Positions 52,955-61,765 of a stretch of 64,000 nucleotides of DNA are shown piece by piece. The notes beneath the pieces are model-generated. The model had not been told where the DNA came from and searched no databases. It saw only the letters and a list, made by a program, of their open reading frames with translations. Position 1 is the stretch's first letter, and each line of letters begins with the position of its first letter. This DNA is from Kistimonas asteriae (GTDB lineage Bacteria > Pseudomonadota > Gammaproteobacteria > Pseudomonadales > Endozoicomonadaceae): NCBI RefSeq assembly GCF_018263925.1, contig NZ_JAEVHF010000016.1, forward strand, positions 60,457 to 124,456. The letters run 5' to 3'. A program made the translations under genes and the position numbers.

Positions 52955-53071
52955 CTCTCTTCCTTTTTATTATCATTTTTCTTCTATATCAGCGTAATGC
53001 ATTCAAGCCCTATGTAGAAATTGTTTATGCTTACGCTATTGAGTTGCAATATCATCAGCGATGTTTTTTGG

Positions 53072-55285
53072 CTATTTGGAATCGCCGTTGTCGTTCTTCT
53101 CTTCAGGAAATTCTACGTGTACCATGAAATCTCTTGTTGTGACGTTTTCTGGGTTTTTAGGATCTATGACGATAGAAATTGCACATTTCATAAAGGATTC
53201 TCCCCACCTTTTATTAAGGTCTCCCAGGATCAATACACCCTCGCCACTGCCTGGCCTTTCCAGGGTGGTGCTTTGGATTTTTGTATGGCAGCGAATAATT
53301 TCATATTGAATGACTATTTCTCCAGTTTTTCTGTCTTTTGTCAGCGTTATATGAAACCCATGATTTCCAGGCAAACTGAAACTTTCACCAAACAATGGCC
53401 AGAAGATTTCCATTTCAAAACCACGAAGTAAACCTATCAGTGGATTCTGATCAAGAAAGTGACAAGTTTTTTGCCGAACAGCTTGAACCTCGCTGAGTCT
53501 TTGAACGTGCTTGATGACTTCATTGTTTCTCGCTTCACGGGCTCTAAAGTAAGCTTCGTCTTTTTCTTTTTTCTTTTGTTCATCTTCGTTTTTTTCGTAT
53601 ACGGGTTCATCAGGCCTCATTAGCGGTATTTTTAGACCTTCTTCATTAATGACATAGTAATCGTTTCTATGTAAGTCGTTTGTTACGAACTGTACAGGTA
53701 AATTGGTCGAAGGATCGAAATCAGCTTCTTGCTCAGCACCAGCAACTTGTGTCTGGATGATATACTCTCCTAACCTTTGCTGGATTGTTTGAACGTCCTG
53801 TGCTGATAAATCTAATTCCTTTGATCCTTGTTTATCAATAGTAAAGGAAACGGTTTTTTCATTGTCAGAAAACGATTCAGCATAGAGGTGATTTAAATTT
53901 AAATCTTTTATCACGTTGTTAAGATGGTCAAGGATTTTACCTCTCAACTTATAATCGCCAGGGTGTATTGCTTGATACCGTTTTCGAAGTGCGTCACTAT
54001 GATAAGGGAAAGTTGCTAGTACTCGTGCCATTCGTGCATAGTACTGATAAGGAATAACTTCTGTTTTGGTGTTTTTGAAAACAACCCGAGGCCAAGAATC
54101 AGGTATATTTTCTAAATCCTTCAAACCCACAAGTAGGATCTGACATTGATTGCTAACCTCCTCTTCAAAACGTTCCCATTCTTTTGGAGTCGTATCAAGA
54201 CTCAGTTTTGCTGACCATTGCATTAAATGCTCTTCAAGATCACTTATTTTATGATACAAATCTGGGATTTGTTCATAGCCATAGTCATATGCATTTCCCA
54301 ATGAATCAAGACTATCTAGCTCCCGTGATGTGGTCATTTCATTACCGATATGATGACTTGGCTTTAGTAGAGCATAGGCTCCAGTTTCCTGCAGGCTTGT
54401 AGGTTGGTCGAAAGAAAGTTCTGTAGCAACAGGTACCATTTCAGGCTTGATCGTTAATGATGAGTGAGCACTTCTTCGTTCGTCTAAGCCTTTTGGCTCC
54501 CTGTCTTGGCTTGTCATAGACGGCTGCATAGGCAGAGATGTCGTTTGGGGAGTTGTTGTCCCGTTAGTTACATGACTTTCAGATCTTAAAAGGCTGCTGG
54601 GGGCTGAACAAGGTCGCTGGCCTGTTATTAAATCTGGCGCTGCTGTGTCTATGCCTGGTTGGCTCTCCAAAGAAGACTTGTAATCGTCTAATAACGCGGC
54701 TGCATCCAGAGTTTTCGGAGTGCCAGATTCAGGTTTGGGAGCGTCATCTTTTTCCGTTAAGCTGATCTGCCTTGGAGGTACAGGCTCTTTCAGAAACGTT
54801 TGTTCCAAGCTATCTGACATTTCATCGACTGGTTCTGATTGACTGCTACTTTTCAAATGTTCAGTTGACAAAGAGTCGTCTGCAGTATGAGTGACCTCAT
54901 CAATATGTCCTGAAGGTCTGTCAACAGGCTGAGCGTCGTGGAAAGGACGCAAGCTGTCATGAGTTGTCATATAAAAAATGCTATCACGCTGATTTGGCGT
55001 TATTGGCTCAGAGGTTATATCGTTCTCGCTTGAATCGCGATCAGGATCAGGAATTCGGGCATTTTCATCTGTAGCGCAGCGTGAGCAACACCGCTCACGG
55101 ATAGATTTAAAAAACTCACCAATCTGCTCACCTATCCATATCAGTCCATTTAAAATCACTTTGAATGGGTTACAGCATGTGGTTTCTTTTCCTGAAAAGC
55201 TGCCACTGTCAAGAGATGCATCATGAATATTCGCATCTGAGACGTGTGTGGGAGAAGTAGGAGTTCCCTTTGAATGTACTGCCAT
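53072..55285 (-). CDS. Large unrecognised protein, effector-like
   Basis: The product is 737 residues with CAGGA before the ATG. Residues 1-36 are polar. Cys pairs flank an amphipathic helix: TTCCNPFKVILNGLIWIGEQ ... SIRERCCSRC (about 35-70), a possible membrane-association or lipidation site. Residues 70-330 are long, disordered and Ser/Thr/Pro/Glu-rich. Residues about 340-540 are helical. The C-terminal 150 residues are beta-rich: GFHITLTKDRKTGEIVIQYE, then MKCAISIVIDPKNPENVTTR and DFMVHVEFPEE. The last part resembles the end of the next protein. The gene is AT-rich. No signal peptide or catalytic motif was recognised. A translocated effector is the favoured but unproven reading. Confidence 0.6.
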   Translation of the reverse strand: MAVHSKGTPTSPTHVSDANIHDASLDSGSFSGKETTCCNPFKVILNGLIWIGEQIGEFFKSIRERCCSRCATDENARIPDPDRDSSENDITSEPITPNQRDSIFYMTTHDSLRPFHDAQPVDRPSGHIDEVTHTADDSLSTEHLKSSSQSEPVDEMSDSLEQTFLKEPVPPRQISLTEKDDAPKPESGTPKTLDAAALLDDYKSSLESQPGIDTAAPDLITGQRPCSAPSSLLRSESHVTNGTTTPQTTSLPMQPSMTSQDREPKGLDERRSAHSSLTIKPEMVPVATELSFDQPTSLQETGAYALLKPSHHIGNEMTTSRELDSLDSLGNAYDYGYEQIPDLYHKISDLEEHLMQWSAKLSLDTTPKEWERFEEEVSNQCQILLVGLKDLENIPDSWPRVVFKNTKTEVIPYQYYARMARVLATFPYHSDALRKRYQAIHPGDYKLRGKILDHLNNVIKDLNLNHLYAESFSDNEKTVSFTIDKQGSKELDLSAQDVQTIQQRLGEYIIQTQVAGAEQEADFDPSTNLPVQFVTNDLHRNDYYVINEEGLKIPLMRPDEPVYEKNEDEQKKKEKDEAYFRAREARNNEVIKHVQRLSEVQAVRQKTCHFLDQNPLIGLLRGFEMEIFWPLFGESFSLPGNHGFHITLTKDRKTGEIVIQYEIIRCHTKIQSTTLERPGSGEGVLILGDLNKRWGESFMKCAISIVIDPKNPENVTTRDFMVHVEFPEEKNDNGDSK

Positions 55286-55342
55286 TGTTTATATCCTGTG
55301 CCTGTCGTTAAAAAATAAATCCTTTATCATGACGATGTTGAC

Positions 55343-56794
55343 TCATGGTATCGCTGCAACAATATCCAGTGGTTCGACGGTCGCCTGTTCTGGATGGTTC
55401 AGATCGACCACTATTTTCATGGTGGGTTTGAATGATGCGTTAAGCCAGCGATCGCAATAATTCGACATGTAAGGGTATTGATCTCTAATCATGTCTTCCA
55501 TGTCAGGGCTAAAGCCATTAGGCCCCTGTTCTTTGGGTTCATTATTCGGGTTATGATGTATGCTTATGGACTGGGTGATAACGATTTTATTTGGGTCTTC
55601 GGCGTCAGGGCGTATATCCGTATGACGTTTGATATTGAAAGAGTCTGGAGAAAGTTTCAAACCTAAAGTTTCTGTAACGATCCTCATGGCTTGATCTGCC
55701 ATGCCAATCTTAGCAAGTTGAGAGATATGCACGCCCAATGTGTATATTGCTTTTTGATTGTTGTTTGTGATTTCTCCTAAATATTCAAGGAAATCCGTTT
55801 TTCTCTCTTGTATTTTTTCTTTTTGAGCATCGGTAGGTTCCGCTGGTATTTCTAGTGGTGTTTTATTGCCAAAGTGAAATTTCAGAGTGTCAGCTCTATC
55901 AATACAGTCGAGCTTGAACTGTTCAGGTAGTTTCATACTTGTTGATGTGCCAGGGATTTTATAGTTTTCCGTTGACGGCTTATTAGCTTTTTCTTGTACT
56001 GTTTTCTGATAGAGTTCTCTAAAACCTTTTTCCATTTTATAGATGGAATTCCGGGATATATGGCCTTTTTCTTGAAGGCCTGTCAGCGTACCAGAAATGG
56101 GTGGGCATTTTTTTGCTTCTTCGCTATAACGTTCCCCTACGTAAGTGATTAGATTGTTGAGATGTTCTTCGAGTGCACCCACTAAGACACCTCTTAAATC
56201 AGATGTATAATGGCCTGCACGGTTGATTCGTTTAAAAAGCTCTCCATCTTGACGGGAATCACTATTGACCCATTTTCTATGTTCAGCTATCAAGGTTTGT
56301 CGAAGTCCTGCAAGAAGGCGAAGCTTGTCGGCTGGATTCAAAGTATTGTTGTTTAAAGCTATATTGCAAGCCGTTTTTACCGTTTCATAATATTGATGAG
56401 TGAATAAATTACAACGATTTTTAAAGATTCGGTTTAGTTGTTTGGTCGATAGGAACATTCTTTGAAATCTACTCGGTATCAACAACGTAATGTGTTCCTC
56501 AATGACTTGACTCAAGTCATTTTGCTCTTGTGTCATAATTTTTTCGATTGGGCTTTTAGGGGTTAGCCAAATGACAACTCTTTGTGCGATGGGAATACAT
56601 ACATTGTTTTTTAACCATTGGCAGGAATCTGTTAGAGCACGGATAACTTTTTCTTTTATTGACAGGTTAGGGTTTGGCTGAACGGATTTAACCATGTAGC
56701 TGCCAAAGAGATGTTTTTTTACCCATTGGTGAAACCCCGAAACACCTTGTGCTCGGTAATTAGAATGACCAATATGCGATGGAAACGATGCCAT
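55343..56794 (-). CDS. Unrecognised protein sharing a C-terminal motif with its neighbour
   Basis: The 483-residue product has a weak ribosome site. The N-terminal 100 residues are basic with a hydrophobic stretch (NNVCIPIAQRVVIWLTPKS). Residues 100-270 are helical (HYTSDLRGVLVGALEEHLNN). The final 130 residues are beta-rich: DSFNIKRHTDIRPDAEDPNK, IVITQSISIHHNPNNEPKE and KPTMKIVVDLNHPEQATVEP, ending LDIVAAIP. The ending aligns with ISIVIDPKNPENVTTRDFMV of the protein downstream (I.IV.D...PE..T....V). It is encoded 57 bp upstream of that gene on the same strand, probably as an operon. It is AT-rich and without known domains; a secreted host-interaction protein is possible. Confidence 0.6.
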   Translation of the reverse strand: MASFPSHIGHSNYRAQGVSGFHQWVKKHLFGSYMVKSVQPNPNLSIKEKVIRALTDSCQWLKNNVCIPIAQRVVIWLTPKSPIEKIMTQEQNDLSQVIEEHITLLIPSRFQRMFLSTKQLNRIFKNRCNLFTHQYYETVKTACNIALNNNTLNPADKLRLLAGLRQTLIAEHRKWVNSDSRQDGELFKRINRAGHYTSDLRGVLVGALEEHLNNLITYVGERYSEEAKKCPPISGTLTGLQEKGHISRNSIYKMEKGFRELYQKTVQEKANKPSTENYKIPGTSTSMKLPEQFKLDCIDRADTLKFHFGNKTPLEIPAEPTDAQKEKIQERKTDFLEYLGEITNNNQKAIYTLGVHISQLAKIGMADQAMRIVTETLGLKLSPDSFNIKRHTDIRPDAEDPNKIVITQSISIHHNPNNEPKEQGPNGFSPDMEDMIRDQYPYMSNYCDRWLNASFKPTMKIVVDLNHPEQATVEPLDIVAAIP

Positions 56795-56966
56795 TTTGAT
56801 GAAAAATCCCGTTGCTTAACTGATATCGGTTAGATCAATTTTCCGAACCTACTCACTCAATGCTTATCAAAACATATCATTTAATAATTTATTGGACATT
56901 AAGACCTTCGTAGAGTTCGTGACAAATACTGTGATTTTTGACAACGGTGTAATACTTTCGGATGAA

Positions 56967-57028
56967 CTGTCAGGATATAACTGCAAGGAAGTTGCATCGA
57001 AAACCAGACGAACAAGTAATCCTGACAG
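56967..57028. repeat. 10 bp perfect inverted repeat upstream of the RND operon
   Basis: CTGTCAGGAT at 56967-56976 and ATCCTGACAG at 57019-57028 are exact complements 42 bases apart, within the 310 bp between the divergent 483-residue gene and the RND transporter gene. It could form a leader stem-loop or a pair of operator sites. The rest of the gap is AT-rich and must hold both promoters. Confidence 0.45.
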
Positions 57029-57104
57029 CTTATAAGCGCCTGAATGGTCAATGCAAAACCTATAAAAGCGTAATAAAAACACCTGTTCTTATTCAGGAGT
57101 GCTT

Positions 57105-59477
57105 ATGGACAGGTGGTTTGCCGGTTTTTTCATGCGTTACCGGTTCGTGTTGGGAGTAGGCAGCCTTGGGTTGTGCCTGCTTTTGTCCACAGGACTGACA
57201 CGGTTGTATTTCGACAGTAACTTCCGGATCTTCTTCAAATCAGACAATCCTCAGCTGCAGGCTCATGACGCCATGGAGCAGGACTATGTCCGTTCAGACA
57301 ATGTCGTTTTTACTATCCAGTCACTCAGCAAGGATGTCTTTACCCCGCAGACCCTGAAGACCATAGGCTGGCTGACCGAGGAGAGCTGGCAGATTCCCTA
57401 CAGCCAAAGGGTGGACTCCGTCACTAATTACCAGCTCACCCGGGCCGGAGAGGATGATCTGCTGGTTGGTTTCCTCGTGGAAGATGCCTCTGCTCTGACG
57501 TATGAAGACGCTGCCCGTATACGAAAACTGACGTTGGCCCAGGAATCGCTGGTCAACCGTCTGCTGGCGAAAGATGGACAGGCGACCAACATCAATATTC
57601 GCTTGAATCTGCCCGAGGACCAGCGGGAAGCGATTGACGCCGTGATGGTCGTAGCGGAGGCGATGAAAGCCCGGGCTGAGGTGGAAAACCCGGATATTAT
57701 CGTGCATCTCATGGGGATGGCTGCGATAAATCAGGCATTCAATGAAATGGCGATGAACGACGCCAGCACACTGATGCCCGTTATGTTTATCATTGTCCTG
57801 GTATTACTGACGCTACTGATGCGTTCGCTGGCCTGTACGCTCGCGACGATTGTCATTATTGCTGTCAGTGTTGCGACCACCATGGGGATCACCGGTTTCA
57901 TGGGGTTGGCGATCAATCAGGTCAATGCGCTGGCGCCAACCGTGGTCATGACCCTGGTGGTCGCAGATTGTGTCCACGTTCTAGTGGTCTTTCTGCAGGG
58001 GCTTCGCAGCGGCATGGCTAAACACGCCGCATTGGAGGAGAGTCTGGAGATTAATTTCCAGGCAATCTTTCTGACCAGCCTGACCACCGCGATTGGCTTC
58101 CTGGCCATGAATTTCAGTGACAGTCCGCCATTTCGGGAATTAGGCACCATCACGGCCATCGGTGTGACCTGTGCCTTTGTCTTTACCCTGACGCTTCTGC
58201 CGATGATCGTATTAGGTCTCTCCCGCTGGCTGCCTATCAAGGTGCCGGAGAATGGTGCACAGGATATTACGGCAAAAGTACTGGCTGGGTTCAGCCGCTT
58301 TGTCGTTCGTCGTCACCGGCCGGTTTTCTTTGCCACGCTGGCGGTTTCCCTCCTGATTATCAGTTTCATCCCCCACAACGAGTTGAACGACAGCATTGTG
58401 CATTACTTCAGCAAGGACACCGATATCCGTCAGGCGGCGGATTACCTGCAGGAGAATGTCGCCGGGATGACGGTCATATCGTACTCGCTGGATTCCGGGG
58501 CGTCGGGCGGGATTAATGAACCGACCTTCCTGGCCAAGGCTGAAGCATTTGAAACATGGTATCGGCAGCAGGATGCGGTGGTGCATGTCACCAGTTACCT
58601 GGAAACCATCAAACGGTTGAACCGGAATATGCATGGCGATGACCCGGCCTGGCAGCGGTTGCCGGATACTCGGGAGGAAGCATCTCAATATCAGCTGTTG
58701 TATGAGTTGTCACTGCCGTTTGGTTTAGATCTCAGTAACCAGCTGACGTTTGATAAGTCGGCCATGCGGTTGGATGTGATTGCCAAGGATCTCAAGGCGC
58801 AGGAGATCATCGACCTGGATCAGCTGGCGCAGCAATGGTTTGTCGATAATGCCCCAGAGCTGCAGGCAACGGGCACCGGACTGTCACTGATGTTTGCCCA
58901 CATTGGCCAGCGCAATATCCACAGCATGATCAATGGCAATGTGGTGGCGGTGATTCTGATCTCGCTGACCTTGATGCTTGCGTTGCGCTCATTCCGCTAC
59001 GGTCTGTTGAGCATGATACCCAATGCCTTCCCGGCAGCCATGGCCATGGGCTTATGGGGTATGGCAGTTCAGGAAGTGAATCTGGCGGTCGCTGTCGTCT
59101 TTTGCATGACGTTGGGCATTGTTGTTGATGACACCGTACATTTTCTCAGTAAATACCTGAAAGGACGTAAGCGGGGGTTATCTCCGGCTGAAGCGATTCA
59201 CGACGTTTTCCATAAGGTCGGCTCAGCCCTGGCGATTACGTCCATGACCCTGACCGCTGGTTTTTTGGTGCTGACCCTCTCGGATTTCAACGCCAATATG
59301 CTGACCGGCCTGATGGTGGCCATCACTATCGTGGTGGCGCTCTTTTTTGATTTCCTGTTTTTGCCCAGCCTGCTGCTGATGCTGGCGTCTGGCAAGGCAG
59401 GACAACAACCACCGTCGCTTACCAGGAAGGCTGAGGCACCTGCCGTCAGAACGGTGGAAGCGGATACCACGACGTGA
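57105..59477 (+). CDS. RND transporter, HAE3/MMPL family
   Basis: The 790-residue inner-membrane protein starts from ATG 57105 with CAGGAG 6 bases upstream. It is shorter than HAE1 pumps and has the two-fold HAE3 layout. TM1 near 5-28 precedes a first periplasmic domain (YFDSNFRIFFKSDNPQLQAH). TM2-6 contain SLTTAIGFLAMNFSDSPPFR and GVTCAFVFTLTLLPMIVLG. A second periplasmic domain follows (HYFSKDTDIRQAADYL), and TM8-12 include VAVVFCMTLGIVVDDTVHFL and SMTLTAGFLVLTLSDF. The intramembrane Asp pair in VVDDTVHF suits proton coupling. Relatives (HpnN, MmpL) move lipids or hydrophobic molecules from the inner membrane. It overlaps the next open frame, forming an operon. Confidence 0.93.
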   Translation: MDRWFAGFFMRYRFVLGVGSLGLCLLLSTGLTRLYFDSNFRIFFKSDNPQLQAHDAMEQDYVRSDNVVFTIQSLSKDVFTPQTLKTIGWLTEESWQIPYSQRVDSVTNYQLTRAGEDDLLVGFLVEDASALTYEDAARIRKLTLAQESLVNRLLAKDGQATNINIRLNLPEDQREAIDAVMVVAEAMKARAEVENPDIIVHLMGMAAINQAFNEMAMNDASTLMPVMFIIVLVLLTLLMRSLACTLATIVIIAVSVATTMGITGFMGLAINQVNALAPTVVMTLVVADCVHVLVVFLQGLRSGMAKHAALEESLEINFQAIFLTSLTTAIGFLAMNFSDSPPFRELGTITAIGVTCAFVFTLTLLPMIVLGLSRWLPIKVPENGAQDITAKVLAGFSRFVVRRHRPVFFATLAVSLLIISFIPHNELNDSIVHYFSKDTDIRQAADYLQENVAGMTVISYSLDSGASGGINEPTFLAKAEAFETWYRQQDAVVHVTSYLETIKRLNRNMHGDDPAWQRLPDTREEASQYQLLYELSLPFGLDLSNQLTFDKSAMRLDVIAKDLKAQEIIDLDQLAQQWFVDNAPELQATGTGLSLMFAHIGQRNIHSMINGNVVAVILISLTLMLALRSFRYGLLSMIPNAFPAAMAMGLWGMAVQEVNLAVAVVFCMTLGIVVDDTVHFLSKYLKGRKRGLSPAEAIHDVFHKVGSALAITSMTLTAGFLVLTLSDFNANMLTGLMVAITIVVALFFDFLFLPSLLLMLASGKAGQQPPSLTRKAEAPAVRTVEADTTT

Positions 59478-59557
59478 CGGCAGTGATTAAAACACGGACT
59501 GAAAAAAAACATTCAAAGAATAACCAGAAGCATGTCTGGATGACGGGGAGAGAAGGA

Positions 59558-60355
59558 ATGGGAAAGCGGTTGATTGCAATGGCAGCCATGGTTGCCGCGT
59601 TGCCAGTGTTATCCACATCAGCGTCGACGCCGGAGCAAAAAGGCCTGGACATTGCTCTGCAGGCAGAAGCTAAGGGTAATGGCTTTGTTGATAGCAAGGC
59701 TGAACTGGAGATGGTGCTGATCAACGCCCGCGGGGAGGAAAACCACCGCAAACTGCGTCAGATGACGCTGGAAGGGGCTGATTCAGACGACAAGTCATTG
59801 ATGGTTTTCCTGTCACCCAAAGATCAGAAAGGGACGGCGCTGCTGACGCATGCCAGTAAGGATGATGATGAGCAGTGGCTCTACTTGCCGGCGGTGAAAC
59901 GGGTCAAGCGCATTGTTTCCCGGAACAAGTCCGGCCCATTTGTCGGCAGTGAATTCTCCTATGAGGATTTGAACCCACAGAATGTGGATGACTACACCTA
60001 TAAGTATCTGCGAGAGGAACCGTGTAGTGATGACCCGGCAGCGCTGGCCTGCCATGTCATGGAACAGTTTCCGCTGGACAAGCATTCCGGGTATTCGCGG
60101 CTCGTTGTCTGGCTGGATCAAGACGAGCTTCGGCTCCAGAAAATCGATTTTTATGACCGGAAGGATAGTCTGCTGAAAACCATGACCGCCTCAGGTTATC
60201 AACAGTACAACGACCAGTTCTGGCGTCCTGAGAACAGTCTGATGGTCAATCATCAGACCGGTAAAAGTACACGGCTTCTGTTCAGCAGCTACGCCTTTGG
60301 CTCTGGTCTGAAGGAAAGGGATTTCACCAAGAACAGTCTCAAGCGTGCCCGATAA
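59558..60355 (+). CDS. Periplasmic outer-membrane-lipoprotein-sorting (LolA-like fold) protein
   Basis: The 265-residue product starts from ATG 59558, with GGAG 7 bases upstream; the frame is open back to 59474 but the extra 28 residues spoil the signal peptide. The signal is MGKRLIAMAAMVAALPVLSTSAS. The beta-sandwich shows LEMVLINARGEENHRKLRQM, FLSPKDQKGTALLTHASKDD, WLYLPAVKRVKRIVSRNKSG, FVGSEFSYEDLNP and a later YSRLVVWLDQDELRLQKIDF. This is the outer membrane lipoprotein-sorting family regularly encoded after HAE3 transporters. It probably shuttles a lipid or hydrophobic cargo across the periplasm. It sits between the RND gene and the barrel gene with no spacing to the latter. Confidence 0.9.
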   Translation: MGKRLIAMAAMVAALPVLSTSASTPEQKGLDIALQAEAKGNGFVDSKAELEMVLINARGEENHRKLRQMTLEGADSDDKSLMVFLSPKDQKGTALLTHASKDDDEQWLYLPAVKRVKRIVSRNKSGPFVGSEFSYEDLNPQNVDDYTYKYLREEPCSDDPAALACHVMEQFPLDKHSGYSRLVVWLDQDELRLQKIDFYDRKDSLLKTMTASGYQQYNDQFWRPENSLMVNHQTGKSTRLLFSSYAFGSGLKERDFTKNSLKRAR

Positions 60356-61675
60356 GTGACAATTGCTGTTTATTATCCAGCCGTTGTCATTTTTCTGCTG
60401 GCGGGTTTATGGAGCAGTATGGCCAGTGGGAACGAATGGTCTGGCAAACTGTCGCTGGAGACGCGGCAGTTTTTCCACAAGGGACTCCAGCGTCAACCAC
60501 GCAGCCATTACTCTGCCAGTGGCGCGCTGGACTATTACACAGACTGGAATGACGGTTACGACAGTTTTTCTTTTTCGGGTTTTTCACGGCTCGACAGCGT
60601 GGATGAAGAACGTACACATGCCGATATCCGTGAGTTGAGCTGGATTCATGTTGCTGATGACTATGAGTTGAGAACCGGCATTCGCAAAGTCTTCTGGGGT
60701 GTTACTGAAGGCATCCACCTGGTGGATATCATTAACCAGACAGACTTGGTGGAAGGGTTTGAGGGTGAGGAAAAGCTGGGACAGCCTATGGTCAACCTGT
60801 CGTTTGAGCGGGATTGGGGGCTGGTCGATCTGTTTGTCCTGCCCTGGTTTCGTGAGCGGACCTTTCCCGGGGATGACGGGCGCCTGAGAATTCCTTTGCC
60901 TGTGAATACTGATGATGCCATCTATGCGTCAGGTGCCGGGCAGCATCGGCTGGATGTCGCGGCACGCTGGAGCCATAGCATGGGTGATCTGGAGATTGGG
61001 CTGTCACACTTCTCCGGCACCAGCCGGGAACCCCGGTTTACGTTGCAGACATTCGGTGACAATGGTCAGGGTGTACCGACAGCGGCGGAGCTGATCCCTG
61101 TTTATGAAACCATTGACCAGACAGGCCTTGAACTGCAGTACAGCCTGGCGGACTGGGTGTTGAAACTGGAAGCCATCAGTCGTTCAGGACAGGGGCGCCG
61201 ATTTACTGCACTGACGACAGGCGTTGAATATACCCAGGTTGGTATTTTCGATAGCCGAATTGATTTGGGCTGGGTGGTGGAATACGCCTTCGATGACCGC
61301 AAACGGCTGGCGCCTGCCGGAAACATGGAGCACGATATTCTGCTGGCAACACGCTGGAATTTTAATGATGCGGATAGCAGCTATGCATTGGCAGGTTTAT
61401 TCTGGGATCATGTTTCTCATGAACGACTCTTTTCATTGGAAGCCAATACCCGGCTGACGGAAAGTCTGTTGTTGAACATTAACCTGGTATTGGTCGATAG
61501 CCGTGAATTGAAAACGGATGATGCGTCGCGTTTGGCCTCTTTAATTGATCCAGTGTCACCGCAATCCGGTATTAATGCAGCCACTGAGGAGGTCCTGGAT
61601 TATTACAGTATTCGTAAGATGGGTTTTATACGGCAGGATGATTACCTTCAAGTGGCGATTTCCTGGTATTTCTAA
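60356..61675 (+). CDS. Outer-membrane beta-barrel protein of the RND operon
   Basis: The 439-residue product starts at GTG immediately after the TAA of the preceding gene. The signal peptide is VVIFLLAGLWSSMASG. Alternating beta-strands with many aromatic and acidic residues run to a terminal SWYF, typical of outer-membrane barrels. RTGIRKVFWGVTEGIHLVDI near residue 105 parallels the DUF1302 motif LGKQVLSWGESTFLQGGVNV, so it is probably a shorter relative of DUF1302. It completes an RND + periplasmic carrier + outer-membrane barrel set for export or lipid transfer across the envelope. Confidence 0.82.
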   Translation: MTIAVYYPAVVIFLLAGLWSSMASGNEWSGKLSLETRQFFHKGLQRQPRSHYSASGALDYYTDWNDGYDSFSFSGFSRLDSVDEERTHADIRELSWIHVADDYELRTGIRKVFWGVTEGIHLVDIINQTDLVEGFEGEEKLGQPMVNLSFERDWGLVDLFVLPWFRERTFPGDDGRLRIPLPVNTDDAIYASGAGQHRLDVAARWSHSMGDLEIGLSHFSGTSREPRFTLQTFGDNGQGVPTAAELIPVYETIDQTGLELQYSLADWVLKLEAISRSGQGRRFTALTTGVEYTQVGIFDSRIDLGWVVEYAFDDRKRLAPAGNMEHDILLATRWNFNDADSSYALAGLFWDHVSHERLFSLEANTRLTESLLLNINLVLVDSRELKTDDASRLASLIDPVSPQSGINAATEEVLDYYSIRKMGFIRQDDYLQVAISWYF

Positions 61676-61681
61676 AGAAAA

Positions 61682-61705
61682 CCCCTGCCGCATTGACGAC
61701 AGGGG
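61682..61705 (+). terminator. Weak hairpin after the RND operon
   Basis: CCCCTG/CAGGGG with a 12-base loop lies 7 bases after the barrel gene stop. There is no U-run, so it is only a possible terminator. Confidence 0.4.
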
Positions 61706-61765
61706 AGTAGTGAAAGGTGCCAGCTTAGTACTGGCTAGTTGTCACTGATATGAAGACTACGGTAT

